Positions 35,712 through 47,081 of a stretch of 64,000 nt of DNA are shown here, piece by piece. The first letter of the stretch is position 1, and each line of letters starts with the position of its first letter. Position numbers and translations under genes: made by a program. The DNA comes from Bryopsis sp. KO-2023 (lineage: Eukaryota > Chlorophyta > Ulvophyceae > Bryopsidales > Bryopsidaceae), in NCBI GenBank assembly GCA_030272585.1, contig BSYQ01000003.1, forward strand, positions 5,146,001-5,210,000, written 5' to 3'. Under the pieces are notes generated by a model. It did no database searches and had not been told where the DNA came from. It saw only the letters and a list, made by a program, of their open reading frames with translations.

Positions 35712-38700
35712 ATGTCGACGTATATGCTTGGAAGGGTACGTTCGCAGAGAAAGACGAAAACAAAGAGGTGGAAAAGGAAAGAATCGCGCGTCATTTCTGT
35801 CTACTGTATAACCGTCGCGACCGAGTCCACCCTTTTGTCGTCTTTTCAGTTTTTGTCAGCGACGCTTATGCTCTTCGCGGTTTCTTTGGCACATCCTTTG
35901 CTGAATAACGAGCACCGCTGTCGCAGAAAATTCGTTTTGACGAGAGAGATTGGGAGTGGGGAGTTAATCTTGCCACGACGTTGGAAACGTGTGTGAGGCA
36001 CTTTTGTCCCTATATATATTTTCTTTATTTCACGTCTTTTTTTTTGTGCGGATAGGACCAAAGAGGAAGTAGGCTATTAAGCTTGCAGGAAATTTGCACG
36101 AAGACTTTGACCGATCATCGGGCAGCTCTAGGTGAGGGAAAAAAAAACAGACATGTGAATGTTTGCTTTTCATGCTCTCTTCTGATTTTGAATGATGCCA
36201 GATGCGGTTTTGAGGATTTCTGATGAATTTGAATGTCAGGCAACATCGCTGGAATTCTCTTCGACTTGGTGAAACCCATCCTTGCGCACTACAATGCTGA
36301 AGAGTTGGCGAGAGTGGAGGATTTGACGTGGTGAGTCTGGATTTTTTTTGGGGGAGGGGTCTGAACAGCAAAATGCAAGGAAATTGTGATTTTCCTTGCA
36401 TTAGGGGACATGTCAATTTTTTCCTGTGTCGGTAATTCATCTTCTGAACTAATCCAGGTTAATCCATGTCTTTTCCGAGCTTCCTGGTTGAATGCAGAGA
36501 TTTTTAGCCGCACCCAGCGTTATGATCCATTTTTCTTTGGATTTTAGTTCATTTGTTTCTTTATTTTTTAACTATGAATCCCTCGTTAAGATGTTGCATA
36601 TTTTGGTGGACCTTGATTTCTTTTTTGGTTTTTTGTAAATGTGACAGGAAATATGGCAACGTGGATTTGACGACAGACACGTGGCCTTTTTGGCAACGTC
36701 TGTGCAGGCAGAAATTCGGAGAGCCCAACATGGAGCAGGTACTTTCTGGTATATTGTATTTCTTAAAATCTCTTCATAGGAGCCGTCTCATTGATGTTTT
36801 GCATGTGCATGCATCACCAATTTTGATGTCCAACTCACGAAAAAAAATATATTGGATGGCAATACACTGGAATGAACATGTTGTGGCTGTGTCAGGTGCC
36901 GACTTTAAATCTGAGCGAGGATATAGAAATGCCCGAGGATGCAGGTGTGTTTGATTAACCTCATTGTTTCGATTGCTTTTTTTTTTTTTGGTATTTTTTA
37001 ATCGTCCGTGCAAATTAGTCAATGCTCTTGCTTGAACACCCCCTTTCCCCTTGCAGCCAAAAAGAAAAAAAATCATTTCGTGGAGGGGAGAAAAAGAGGG
37101 GATGGCAAGCTGATGTCAAATCTGGAAAAAAAAATTCAAGAAAAAAAGTTGCTTCAAAAAGTGGAAAATTAAATGCTGGGAGATTTTATCAAAAAAAAAT
37201 AAAATCATAAAATAAAGTTATTGATTGTGCTTTTCTGTGAAGGGGATTATCGGGTGTACTTTTTCGAAAAGGAGGCCGAAGTGGAGGAGAAGCGGAGAAG
37301 AGTTGCCGAGCGTGCCAGGTCGCTGATGGAGGCCGGAAAGAAGGAAAAGGAAAAGAGGAAAATCCAGGTATGTGAAAATATTGAAGTGTAGAATTTCATT
37401 TAGTATTGATAGATATCCAATTCTTTCGCTTATGCGACGCAACTTTTCCCCTGGTGCTCACTTTGGGAAGCAGCATTTTTTTTTTCAACGCTTTTAATCA
37501 CCGAACCGTTTGCGAGTTGTGAAGTGCCACTTGAAAAGGCAACTCTGCTTTTTTTTCTGATGAAAGTCGAACCGTGCAGAAAAAAAATAAGTTTCTTATT
37601 TTAACTGCATAAGTAACGAACTTGAGGATGGAGTGCAGTGACGCTCGACATAGTGGTATATTTCCAGCCATTTTTTTTGGTGATTTCCACCTTCGGCCAA
37701 TTCGACACCACCCACACCCACCCACCCATATGTATTTTATTACTTTGGGGGGGGTTATTTTGACTAGTCAAAAAATATCTTTATTGTTTGATGATGTGAA
37801 TGCAGTTCACCAATGATCTGGGCCCCAAGCACAAGAAGGGGAGATTCAGCTTCGCGACGACAGCTGGACCAGGTGAGCGATATATATATATATAATATAT
37901 AAGTATAAGTATATATTTCATTATAGGTGCAATTACTTGGATTATTTTTCTTTTGGCTGACCATGGCTAGCTTTGCTCCGTTGAAGCAAAAGCCCAGAGC
38001 TGGAGTGTTTTGAGAAATTGCATTTCTCAACTCTGTTTCTTTAATTAAAAAAAAACATGTATTGGCACAAATGAAATTGTCACAGATGATCTTATTTATA
38101 AAAAATTAATACCAAGTGTTTTTTTTTAAATATATTTGTCTGGTGCTGCAGTGCCATTGGAGACATTTTTTCATATCGCAGAAATTTCATCTTGGTTCAC
38201 TTTTCCTGCATTTTTTTAATTTGGTTTCTGGGGGGTGAATCGAATTCTATCGATGGCAAGTCTTGAACTCTGTACGTGTTTCTCGACATTCACAGCAAGA
38301 TCCAAGGGGAATCTGCTGAAGAATTTGGGGTTGGTGAAGAGGCCGGTGGTTCGTGGCAGGGCCCCAGGACAATTTGTCCCCCCCGCCGCCTCTCTGATGG
38401 ACAGGCCAACGGCTCAAGTGTCCACCAGCCCAGGAAAAGGTAAAAAAAACAACACAAACCTGTCTTGAGCACATCAAACGCACAGGACAGCAAAGCTTCC
38501 CGATCATTCACATTCAACTGTTCACTTCTTGTCCAATGGGGTTTCACAAAGAGAGTCATCGATACAGCCAATCGGGCGAGGTCCACGGTGTTTTTTCTAT
38601 GATTTGATGGATCGGGGTGGTTGCACAGGGACCCCAAACAGAGGTCGGGCTCCAGCAGCTTCGAGAAGAGTTCTTCCGAAGCCTGCAGCTGGAGCGAAAG

Positions 38701-38873
38701 CTCAGGGCCCGGCGAGGCGGGGGGCGAATCTCCAGCCCAGCCCCAGGAGGCCTCAAGGCCAGCTGCCCGGAGGAAAACCCTCCGTTGGGCAGACCTCCAC
38801 GGCGCGAGCCGGCATGACCAGGCTCCAGCCATGGGGAACCAGTCAAGCCGGCAAGCGAAAAGAAAGGAATTGA
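35712..38873 (+). CDS. ELOA: Elongin A-like transcription elongation factor subunit, 303 aa
   Basis: Nine predicted exons: 35712-35735 (tentative), 36056-36131, 36240-36330, 36648-36738, 36896-36944, 37243-37367, 37806-37872, 38296-38439 and 38629-38873; phases agree and total 304 codons. Residues about 17-125 match the Elongin A family: SLQEICTKTL, then GILFDLVKPILAHYNAEEL, VEDLTWKYGN, DTWPFWQRLCRQKFGE. In this family that region contains the BC-box segment that binds Elongin C, and the protein supports RNA polymerase II elongation and, in animals, can serve as a ubiquitin-ligase adaptor. A Glu/Lys/Arg-rich coiled-coil follows (EVEEKRRRVAERARS), then a basic Pro/Gly/Arg-rich tail with an RPVVRGRAPGQ element, probably nuclear. 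The length is close to plant Elongin A, shorter than animal. Only the 8-codon first exon is speculative; the N-terminus could start elsewhere upstream. Confidence 0.88.
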
Positions 38874-39738
38874 GAGGAGGAGGGGTCGGGGTTTTGGGTG
38901 GGAGAGGGGAAATTTGTAGGTGGGATTGTTAATAGAAAACCTTTAATTGGTTTCGGTCGGGAAGTTATACGTTGTCTTGTAACCCTGTGTGTTATGGTGA
39001 ACAAAATGTGGAAAAAAAATTAAGAAAAAAAAAGTAAATAGGGGGGACCAGACACAAGTTGCAAATTGGGGCCGGGTAGGAGAAGGGAAACTGAAATCGA
39101 TGAATTGTCAGTCCAATTCATGAAGTCAGACTGCTGTTTTACTGGTGAAGCAGAAAATGTTGATCCTGTGGAAGGGTTTTGGGGGATGTTTTGGAGCTAA
39201 AAATGTGTCATTGGGAAAGAGGTGGGGAAATGGGCTGTGGAAAAAAAAAAGTATTCTAGACAGCATGAGGGGGGTGAAATTTAGGATGCAACTCTGGGGG
39301 GAGGGGGAGGTCAGGCTGAATTTTCCGTTCGTGTTACCTGCCTTCCTTGTACTGGCCCCAGGTTAGATGAGCGATTGCTCGAGGAAATTGGGAAATATGT
39401 ATTTTAATCAACTGGGCAAGCAAGGGGGGAAGATTTTAATGTAATCTGGTAGAAAACCATTCTGGCATCATTATCGATCAGCAGTTGTTGAGACTTTTTC
39501 TGGAGGGATGAATTGAAATGAAGTATATATAAATATATTATAAAAAAAAACCGTAATAAATAAGAAATGCTTTCTGTGTTGGTGAAGAATCCGTGTGCAT
39601 TTCATTTCCAGTTTCTTTCTTGGTTATTGAAACCCACTCCGCACACAATCGCATGGGTTGTCCGATTCCGCAGTCAGTTCGTTGCGGCGTTCGTCCACCT
39701 GCGGTTAAAGCGGCGTGCTTTGGTGTTTCGTGCCCATC
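38874..39738. other. Intergenic region between Elongin A and the carrier gene
   Basis: 0.87 kb between two plus-strand genes, holding the Elongin A 3' UTR and the carrier promoter. It has several G-runs (39.18-39.31 kb) and a GC-richer end next to the carrier start codon. No gene seen. Confidence 0.5.
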
Positions 39739-41618
39739 ATGACGAAGCCCGGTTTCTTTCCCAAAGCTGTTGCTTTGGGGGGCTCGGGCCGACCCCGGGT
39801 GGTTCTGGGCTGCGTGGGGGTGACCGCGGCTGGGGTCCTGCTCCATAAGCAGTTTCTCAACAGAAGGGGAGAAATCCCAGCCATCAAAAAGTAAAGAGGT
39901 GCTTGCATCGATTTTTTTCGCGCGCATTTTCACGGAATCGTGTGGAATGCATGTATATACATCATTTGTTTGGGCTTATTCACTGTTTCGACACCCCCTT
40001 GCATAGATCACTTAAAATAAAAGTAAACGAACAAATACATAAATAAGTGTATTTCTGAGTACATTTGCTTTCACCTTTGCCAAAGTTAAAAAAATGATTT
40101 TTTCAGGCCCACCACATCCGAAAAGAAAAAACATAATGATGATATGATTGATAAAAACTGACAGGTGGGGAAAGCCAGGTGATGTCATCTCTGATATTGT
40201 GTGTGGTGTGGTGGGCGAAATTGCCCAAATCTTGGTCCTATACCCACTCGACACATTGAAGGTGCGATTTTGATGGTGGGCTTCCAAGATTAGCATCAAT
40301 CAACATCGATTGAAAAAAGAAAAAAAAAGAAAGCACTTTCTTGTTCACAGAATTAAAAAACGAATTTGCAGGCTGTCTTTGAGTCCCCACACATGAAACT
40401 AAGACACTGTATGTGAGAAATTCAAAAAATAAGTAAGTGTTGGTGATATTTCGATGTTATATCTCTGTCTTCTTCAAAAAAACCCTAAAATTCATAACTG
40501 AATATTTTCTATAAATCTTGGCTTTTTTTTTCCGGTGAAAACAATGAATTTGAGTGAAGGCAGGTTTAATAGGCCTCATGCTATTTGGAAGTCGAAACAC
40601 CTCCCTTTCTGCCACCGTGATTAAATGCTGACATCAATTTCAATTTAAAGGGCTGCAGTGATTGACGCCCCCCCCCCCTCTTCTCCCCGGCTGACAGGTC
40701 AGATGCCAGGCTCGAGGGACGACGTTCAAGACCGAATTAGGAAACTTTGCTCGGTCCAGAGATTTTGCATCGCTTTTCGCTGGGTCATTCGCAGCAGCAT
40801 GGTGTTCGATTCTAGTGGGGGCAGTGTATTTTGGGGTGTATTCCCATGTCAGACGAGTGGGGCTGCGAAATTATCAAAGGCAACAGGAGGGAAAAGGCGA
40901 TGATAGAACGAGCTGGGATGGATCTTTGCGAATAGAGCTGGTTGCTTCCGTTTGTTCATGCATTGCATCAGCTTTGGTGGATACACCGATCGAAATGCTC
41001 AGACATCAGGCCCAGGTATCGATAGCGAAACTGTTGTATTGAGTTTCTGCCAAAAATAGAGAGAAAAACTCTTTTTGTTTCTCTTTTTCATTTTTTTGGG
41101 GGAAGGATCCTCCCTGAATTGATTCAGTGGCGACAGTTTCCATTTTGGCACAGGCTGGTGTGTGGAACGAAGGAATGGTTCGAGGTCTCACCTATTGCTT
41201 CAAAAAAGGGGGCGTCAGGGCCCTGTATGTCTGCCTGATCCCATACTTGATCAAAACCCTGCCTTACGACATCGCCGAGCTCACCGTCCACGGCCATCTC
41301 AGCACCTTGTGGAAAAACTCAAAAAATGCTAGACTGGTGGCCATTCCTGACCAGGCTTTGGATTTTGTGGTGGGGGGAATAGCGGGGACGGCCGCCGTGC
41401 TATCCTCCACTCCGTTTGATTGCGTGAAAACTCGAATGGAGGCCGAAGTGGCTGGTGCCAAGAAAGGAAGGGGGTTTGTGAGGTGTGCGGTGGACATGGT
41501 TGGGAAAGAAGGGGCTGGAGCTCTTTTCAATGGATTGGTGCCTAGGTTGCTGTTGCATGTCCCTGGGACGGTGGTGTATTGGATGGTGGTGGATGCAATG
41601 CAGAGGGCAATGGCGTGA
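39739..41618 (+). CDS. Mitochondrial carrier family protein, 343 aa
   Basis: Four predicted exons: 39739-39890, 40165-40261, 40698-41015 and 41154-41618; phases agree and total 344 codons. Three repeats with carrier signatures are visible. The first is YPLDTLKVRCQARG, split by an intron after the Lys. The second, TPIEMLRHQAQ, has Glu and Arg in place of Asp and Lys. The third is TPFDCVKTRMEAE. Members move a metabolite across an organelle inner membrane by alternating access. The N-terminus is extended by about 55 residues that include a hydrophobic stretch (VVLGCVGVTAAGVLL), which may be targeting sequence or an additional membrane segment. The odd-repeat helix end LPYDIAELTVHGHL and the C-terminal HVPGTVVYWMVV look characteristic of a subfamily I cannot name, so no substrate is assigned. 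Confidence 0.9.
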
Positions 41619-42610
41619 AACAGTGGGGAAAGTTGAAACAGAGAGGAAAATATATAGATATGTTCATATGCAAGAGAATTACTTTTTTCGTTTCGTTGAT
41701 AATACTTGGGATTAATGAATATGGTCTCAATTGTGGGAGGTTGTTGACCACCGCCGATGTGGTGCAATTGGGGCAGGGATTGTTTTTGACAGAGCTGTTT
41801 GGGTTGTGCTGAAATAATATTAGAAACGTCACCTTGAGCAGAAGTACTTCTAATGTTAGTCAAACAATGACATGTTGAGACATTCGATTCTCATGCTGGT
41901 GGCTCTGGAAGAATGACCAATTACCCTTGTCAGATGCCTTTGCAGCAGAAGAATAAACGATTCCAGTGAGCTGGGAAAGTAGTGAAGTAAGGACAGGAAA
42001 AGACCTTAGAACGATATTGGTATGTGGTGCATTCCATCTCCCCAAAAAGTGACAGAGGTCACTCTGTCAGTTTATTTGTCGCTTCTGGAACAACACCTGA
42101 ACTCAAGAATGTTTCAACAGTGGAATATTTCTCAAACTCAGCTTGATCATATCACCCATTCCATCATATTTCAACTTCATCATAGAAATCAAGCAACTTT
42201 CAAGCAGGTTTTCTATTCAAAATTATGCAAAATCTCCAAGCTTGAAAAGACTTGAGTTTCTTGCAATGTGCAGCTCACAATGCTGCCCATCATCAACACC
42301 ATCACATGCCATACTTAAGGCAAAATAAAAGTATGAATCAGTCAGACAGATTCGCTTCACTTTCTTGTATGAACATTCTATATTTTCACAAAGGGGCTCC
42401 AGCAAACATTGAGCCTTGTAAAAGTCTCCACAGTCTTAACCCACATCTATTTCCCAAATGCACCTGCCAAACAACCCCAAAGGCCAATGGTCCTACTGAC
42501 ACTTCCCGCCGCCCCTCCCCCCCCTCCAGACAAAAAAAATAAAACCCAGAAATTGGTGCCCCACACCAACTGAGAGTACAACCTGTCACTATCAATTCCG
42601 ATGCATTCTG
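41619..42610. other. Convergent intergenic region between carrier and COG5
   Basis: About 1 kb of A/T-rich sequence holding the 3' UTRs of the carrier (plus) and COG5 (minus). Only short, unsupported ORFs. No RNA gene recognised. Confidence 0.5.
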
Positions 42611-45168
42611 CTAAACATCGCAGAGCTCCATCATGACTGGAAACACCTGCTCGAAATTTGGGTGGCTCTTGGCTTTGGTGGGACAGGCCTCCAAAGCTGT
42701 TTTAACCCCAGTCACTGCTTCCTCAGCGGAGTGCGTATCCAACCACAGAGAGTACTGAGAAGGGGACAACCCAGTTCTCGAATGTGGAGCCACAAGCCCT
42801 GGCGGAGCCCTGCTGTACAAATGGTACAGAGCAACAATTCGTGGCATCTCCTTCAGAAGGGGAGCCCCGGCGATGTCCGAAATTTCCATTGCCAACAGAG
42901 CTCGGAAGGCTCGCAGAGAGCGGAATGGCATCCCCAGCTTTTCGACAGGGAACAGGTATTTCCTGACGGCCGATTGAACAGCCAGGACATCTTTGGACAG
43001 CTGCAGCCTCCCTTTCCTGCCCAAGGGCCGAATCATGGAAGCGTGTCGAACGAAATACACCATCACTCGACATGCCATGCGCTGAACCAAGGAAATGGTG
43101 AACGAGGGGACCGTGGGGTTGGGCACCGGAGTGAACTTCATCAAGAACTCGCTCCGGAAGATTTGGAGCTTGGCTTCCAGGTCAGACACATACTTGGATG
43201 GCAGAGCCTGAGTGGATTCTCCGGAGTCCTCTCCCCAATTGTTGGAGGTCGCATGGATTTCCAAGATGGCCTGCTCCACCGTTTCTACCACAGCCTTGAA
43301 TATGGGGGCGATCGTTTCGATGGCGGCACCCTTGAGAAACTCCATCGGGTGCACCAAAGCTTCGGCTGCTGTCAGAGGGAGGTTTGGCACGGCCGAAACC
43401 AGGGATCTGTGCACCTCTTGGAGGTGCGAGCAGAGCGCAATATTCCGAGACTGTGCTGAGGTGCATCCACCCCCCATGGTTCGAACCTCCGACCCTGCTG
43501 ATGCCATCATATCCACTCGCTCCGCCAACAACAGCACAGCTTTTCCCACGGTTGAAGCTACCAGGGCTGCCACATGCAGGCTGCCCCCCACTGCTTTCAG
43601 TTCCTCGTGCATGGTAGCAATACACTGTTGAACGTCTGCAGCCAAGGGCAGATTCCTGGTGCCCCCAGGGAATGCCACAGACACCGCCTCGGTCATCCGA
43701 GACAGAGAACCCGTCAAGTACGCATTCTGAATCGGCTGACATGCAGCCATCAAGGAATCCAGGTGCTCCTTGCCCAACTCCAGAGGAGCTCCCTTCGACT
43801 GACATTGCTTGGCAAGTCTCTCGAACATGGCTTCCAAGATGCCAGCCAATGTTGGAAAGCCTTGCGTCAATGCCTCTCGGACGGTTGCTGGTCTGGATGG
43901 ATGCACCACCTCGCCAAACACGCTTCCGAAGGCTTTAGTCATGCTCCTCCAATACCGAGCCAAAATCGTGTCTCCGGAATCGCCCATGACCACATCGTGA
44001 AACTGGATATGCGTGATAGGATCTCGTTTTTTCCACACCACCTGCTCCAGATGCCAAATTCCCACCGCAGACTTTTCTATATGATTAGCCAGTTCTCGAA
44101 CTCTGGACCAAAACGCCTCTTGCCATCCTCCAGCCCCTGTACTGGAGGCACCCGTCAAGGCTTGCCTCAAATCCAGTGCCTGCTTGGCTTTGTGTTTCAG
44201 ATCGGAGACTTCTTTTGCTACGAGGGACTCTATGGCTGAGGGGAGCTCCTCGAGGTTGAAATACACTTGGAGAGCATTGCCCACATCGGCTTGGTTGAGC
44301 GAATTCAGCCCCTGTCGCAACATCTCCTCGGCCTGAAATCGGACACGGGAAGCAGTGCTCCTTAGAAACTCAGAGTCCGATTCCAAAATTTCGATCCCAC
44401 TTATATCCACATCACGCCCTAACAACACCACAAATGTAACCCAAATTTAGCTAGAAGATCAGAACTGAGCTGCGGACTATCTGTTAAGGGTTTCCAGCAA
44501 AAGAGTAGGAGAGCAGCACCTTGCAGAAACAAATGGAGCCATGTATACACCCATCCTACCCCAGCAAAACGAAAACAAGGCTTGATGAAGGGAGAAAGCT
44601 GTTCTGAAACCCTAGTTCAGGATCCATCAAACGACGCACCAGTGGCTTCTATTTCCGTGAGAAGCTTCGCGGCTTGCGCTGTGTCGGGAGTTGGTGCCGA
44701 ACCCCCCTTTTGACCCTCTTCGATTTGGGTTCGGAGCCGTTGAGTGAGCTTCAGTCTGTGGTTCACATGGCGCAGCAAGTCCACAGCATCCCGCAAGTTC
44801 TTGAGCTGACGAGTTTTCGTCCTTATGTGGTCACACGGTTCAAGCAGAGCCACACGCAATTGCCCGACAGTGCCTTGCATCCCGTGAACAGACGTCTCCA
44901 CACCGCGCGTCTTGACTTCTGTATCGGAAAGGTTCCGAACCACCCGCATGAGATCCGCTTGTTTCCTCAACACTTCGGATCGAATCCCAGTCTCCAAGTT
45001 CTGAATTCCATCGCGAAGCTCCTGCGTGGTCGACTGCGCTGACGCCTGTGCACCCGATAAGGCCCGGCTGGTGAATTCCGTCGGGTCGAAATCATCTCGC
45101 TGAAAGGGCTCCAGCCGAGCGTCGGACAGCACAATACCATCCGTGGCAGACGTCGCCCCCACAACCAT
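42611..45168 (-). CDS. COG5: Conserved oligomeric Golgi complex subunit 5, 778 aa (start uncertain)
   Basis: Two coding exons: 45168-44640 (the acceptor at 45177 allows nine more in-frame bases) and 44418-42611. The N-terminal exon has the COG5 hallmark LEPFQRDDFDPTEF, followed by a long helical coiled region (about residues 40-175). The second exon carries DVDISGIEILES, then GLNSLNQADVGNALQVYFNLEELPSAIE and KKRDPITHIQFHD, matching plant COG5 order closely. COG5 belongs to lobe B of the COG tether, which supports retrograde transport within the Golgi. The 1.8-kb second exon is unusually long for this window. The start is set at the first Met in the exon, because upstream candidate exons (45344-45300 and 45721-45495) cannot all be joined in one frame; they may be 5' UTR or a longer N-terminus. 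Confidence 0.9.
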
Positions 45169-47081
45169 CCCACCAAGCTGCAACAAACCTCACCCCACCA
45201 ACCCACCACCCTCAAAAGTACTTTCAGGTAGTAACGAATGAGTAATGGTGATGGGTTGATTTTGGCGATCGTCCAAGGTAAGACGAACCGAGGTCTCACC
45301 TCAGTCCAGTTGCAGGGCCCTGGAGGGCTCTCCCAGCAAGAATCCTGTAGAGCATAAACAAACACCAAATATGTCCCTATCTTTCTATCTATCTGTCTAC
45401 CTACAGATGTGAAATAAAAACACCAACATGACTGGCCAGTTTCCATGCAAGCTTGTGGTTATTGAGAACTGTGGGTGTAATACTTTATTCTTACCCATCC
45501 TGGCTTCCTTCTCCCCCTTCCGCCTGTTGCTCGTTCATCGCGCTGGGGTCGTTTTCCTTCCCCAGAAGGCAAGCGGTACGAGGCGAGGGCTGCCAGAGCT
45601 CCACGTCCTCCGACTCCACGTCGTCGGACGTTTCACTGGCGAGGGAAGGAGGTGGATTCCCGACCTCTTGTCGCCTGGCCCTGCGTCGGCGCCGTTCGCA
45701 AAACGCTGCAGCACCAGATACCTGTGGTCGAAAAAAGGAATCCTTTACGGACAGAAACTACGGTTCTGGTTTACATCCGTAGCCATCACGAAATATGCCT
45801 GTGCGCGTTGGAAAGCATATGCGCAGAGCGATGGAGTGCGAAGCTTTTCCATGATCAACAACAAAAACGAGACGTGTGGAAATATTTTCGAGCGACAGTG
45901 TGCTTCATCGTTGCCTGGTCGAGCTTTGGTCGACCCGGCGAGTCGAAGACACTTTGGCGCACTCCATCAGTATAGCCAGCGATGGCTTCTGCAACAGGTT
46001 TCTTGAGGTTTACTTACCGCAAGAACGATCGCAGTCACGAAAACTCCAGTGCGCATGTTGAAACCTCTTAGTGCAAGGAAAACAAAATATCCAAGCACGA
46101 CCCAAGGCTGGCCTTCCCAGTCCCATCTCGGACTTTAACCCGAGCCAAGCCTAACCGTCGTGCCACCACCTCATTTTCACTGACTGACATACACACTCGC
46201 GGTACACCTATCAACTTGCAAGAGTGAGAAGGGGAAGGACAAATTTGTAGTTCCTCCCCTAAGGATCTGAAACACAGATAAAGGAAAGTGGAAGTAAAGA
46301 AGTGGTGAAAGGATCGACGTGGAACCAAATCCGGAAAGGTTTGGAAAAAAGAGTTGTTCACTTGGGGTTTAAGTGTGAGTGGAGTTGGCTTTTGTGCAGA
46401 TGAAAAGCCATAATTGTATGGAATTGAGAGCATTCCAATTCGGGAGGTGGGCCTTTTTAAAACATTCTTTGCCATACTTTCCACTTGCCAAGGTAAGCTG
46501 CCACAATGGATGAGAAAACAGAGCGGCGGTTGATGAAATCAGCTACCGCCCCTTATCCTCTCAGTGTGCTTCTTGGTTTACATGAAATCCCCACCAGAAA
46601 AAATGCAGTTTTAACCAATTGCAACAAATAACACAAACCAGAACACACAATCCACCTGAGTGAGGAAAATGTACGCACACCCTCCCCCACCTCACCATCG
46701 GCCAACCAAGACAAAACACCTCTTTTCTCCAGCTTACTCTCTTTCCTTTCTCAATTGCACCATGAGAAAAGGTTGGATGTTTGCCTGAAAAAAATCCCTT
46801 TTTTCTTGCTTTTTTCTCCCCCTCCCTTGAAATCATGAGCAAAAGCCCCCCCCAAAAGAAACAACCAAAGCCCTTTCTAGAATTATCCATCCTCAAAGAA
46901 CATTATCAAAAATTCAAAAAAGAATTTTGTGGCGAACAACAAAAAAATATGATGCGCTCGATTTTGTGTGAGGTCGATCCATCCCATAACTCTCCAAATT
47001 CCCACCGACCCCAAACAAAAAATGTGTTTTTTTTTTCTCATAGCGAACCCCCAAATCTTTCCATTTCCCCCAGCCCCATTT
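45169..47081. other. Region upstream of COG5 with candidate 5' exons; PK 3' UTR
   Basis: Contains two exon-like stretches on the minus strand: 45344-45300 (45 bp, good acceptor and GTGAGA donor) and 45721-45495 (227 bp, acceptor ACCACAG, donor GTAAGA, open in one frame and rich in acidic and Arg residues). A possible Met-start segment lies just upstream near 45785. They are probably COG5 5' exons, but phases do not allow one continuous frame. The rest (46.05-47.08 kb) is A/T-rich, consistent with the pyruvate kinase 3' UTR and spacer. No RNA gene recognised. Confidence 0.45.
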
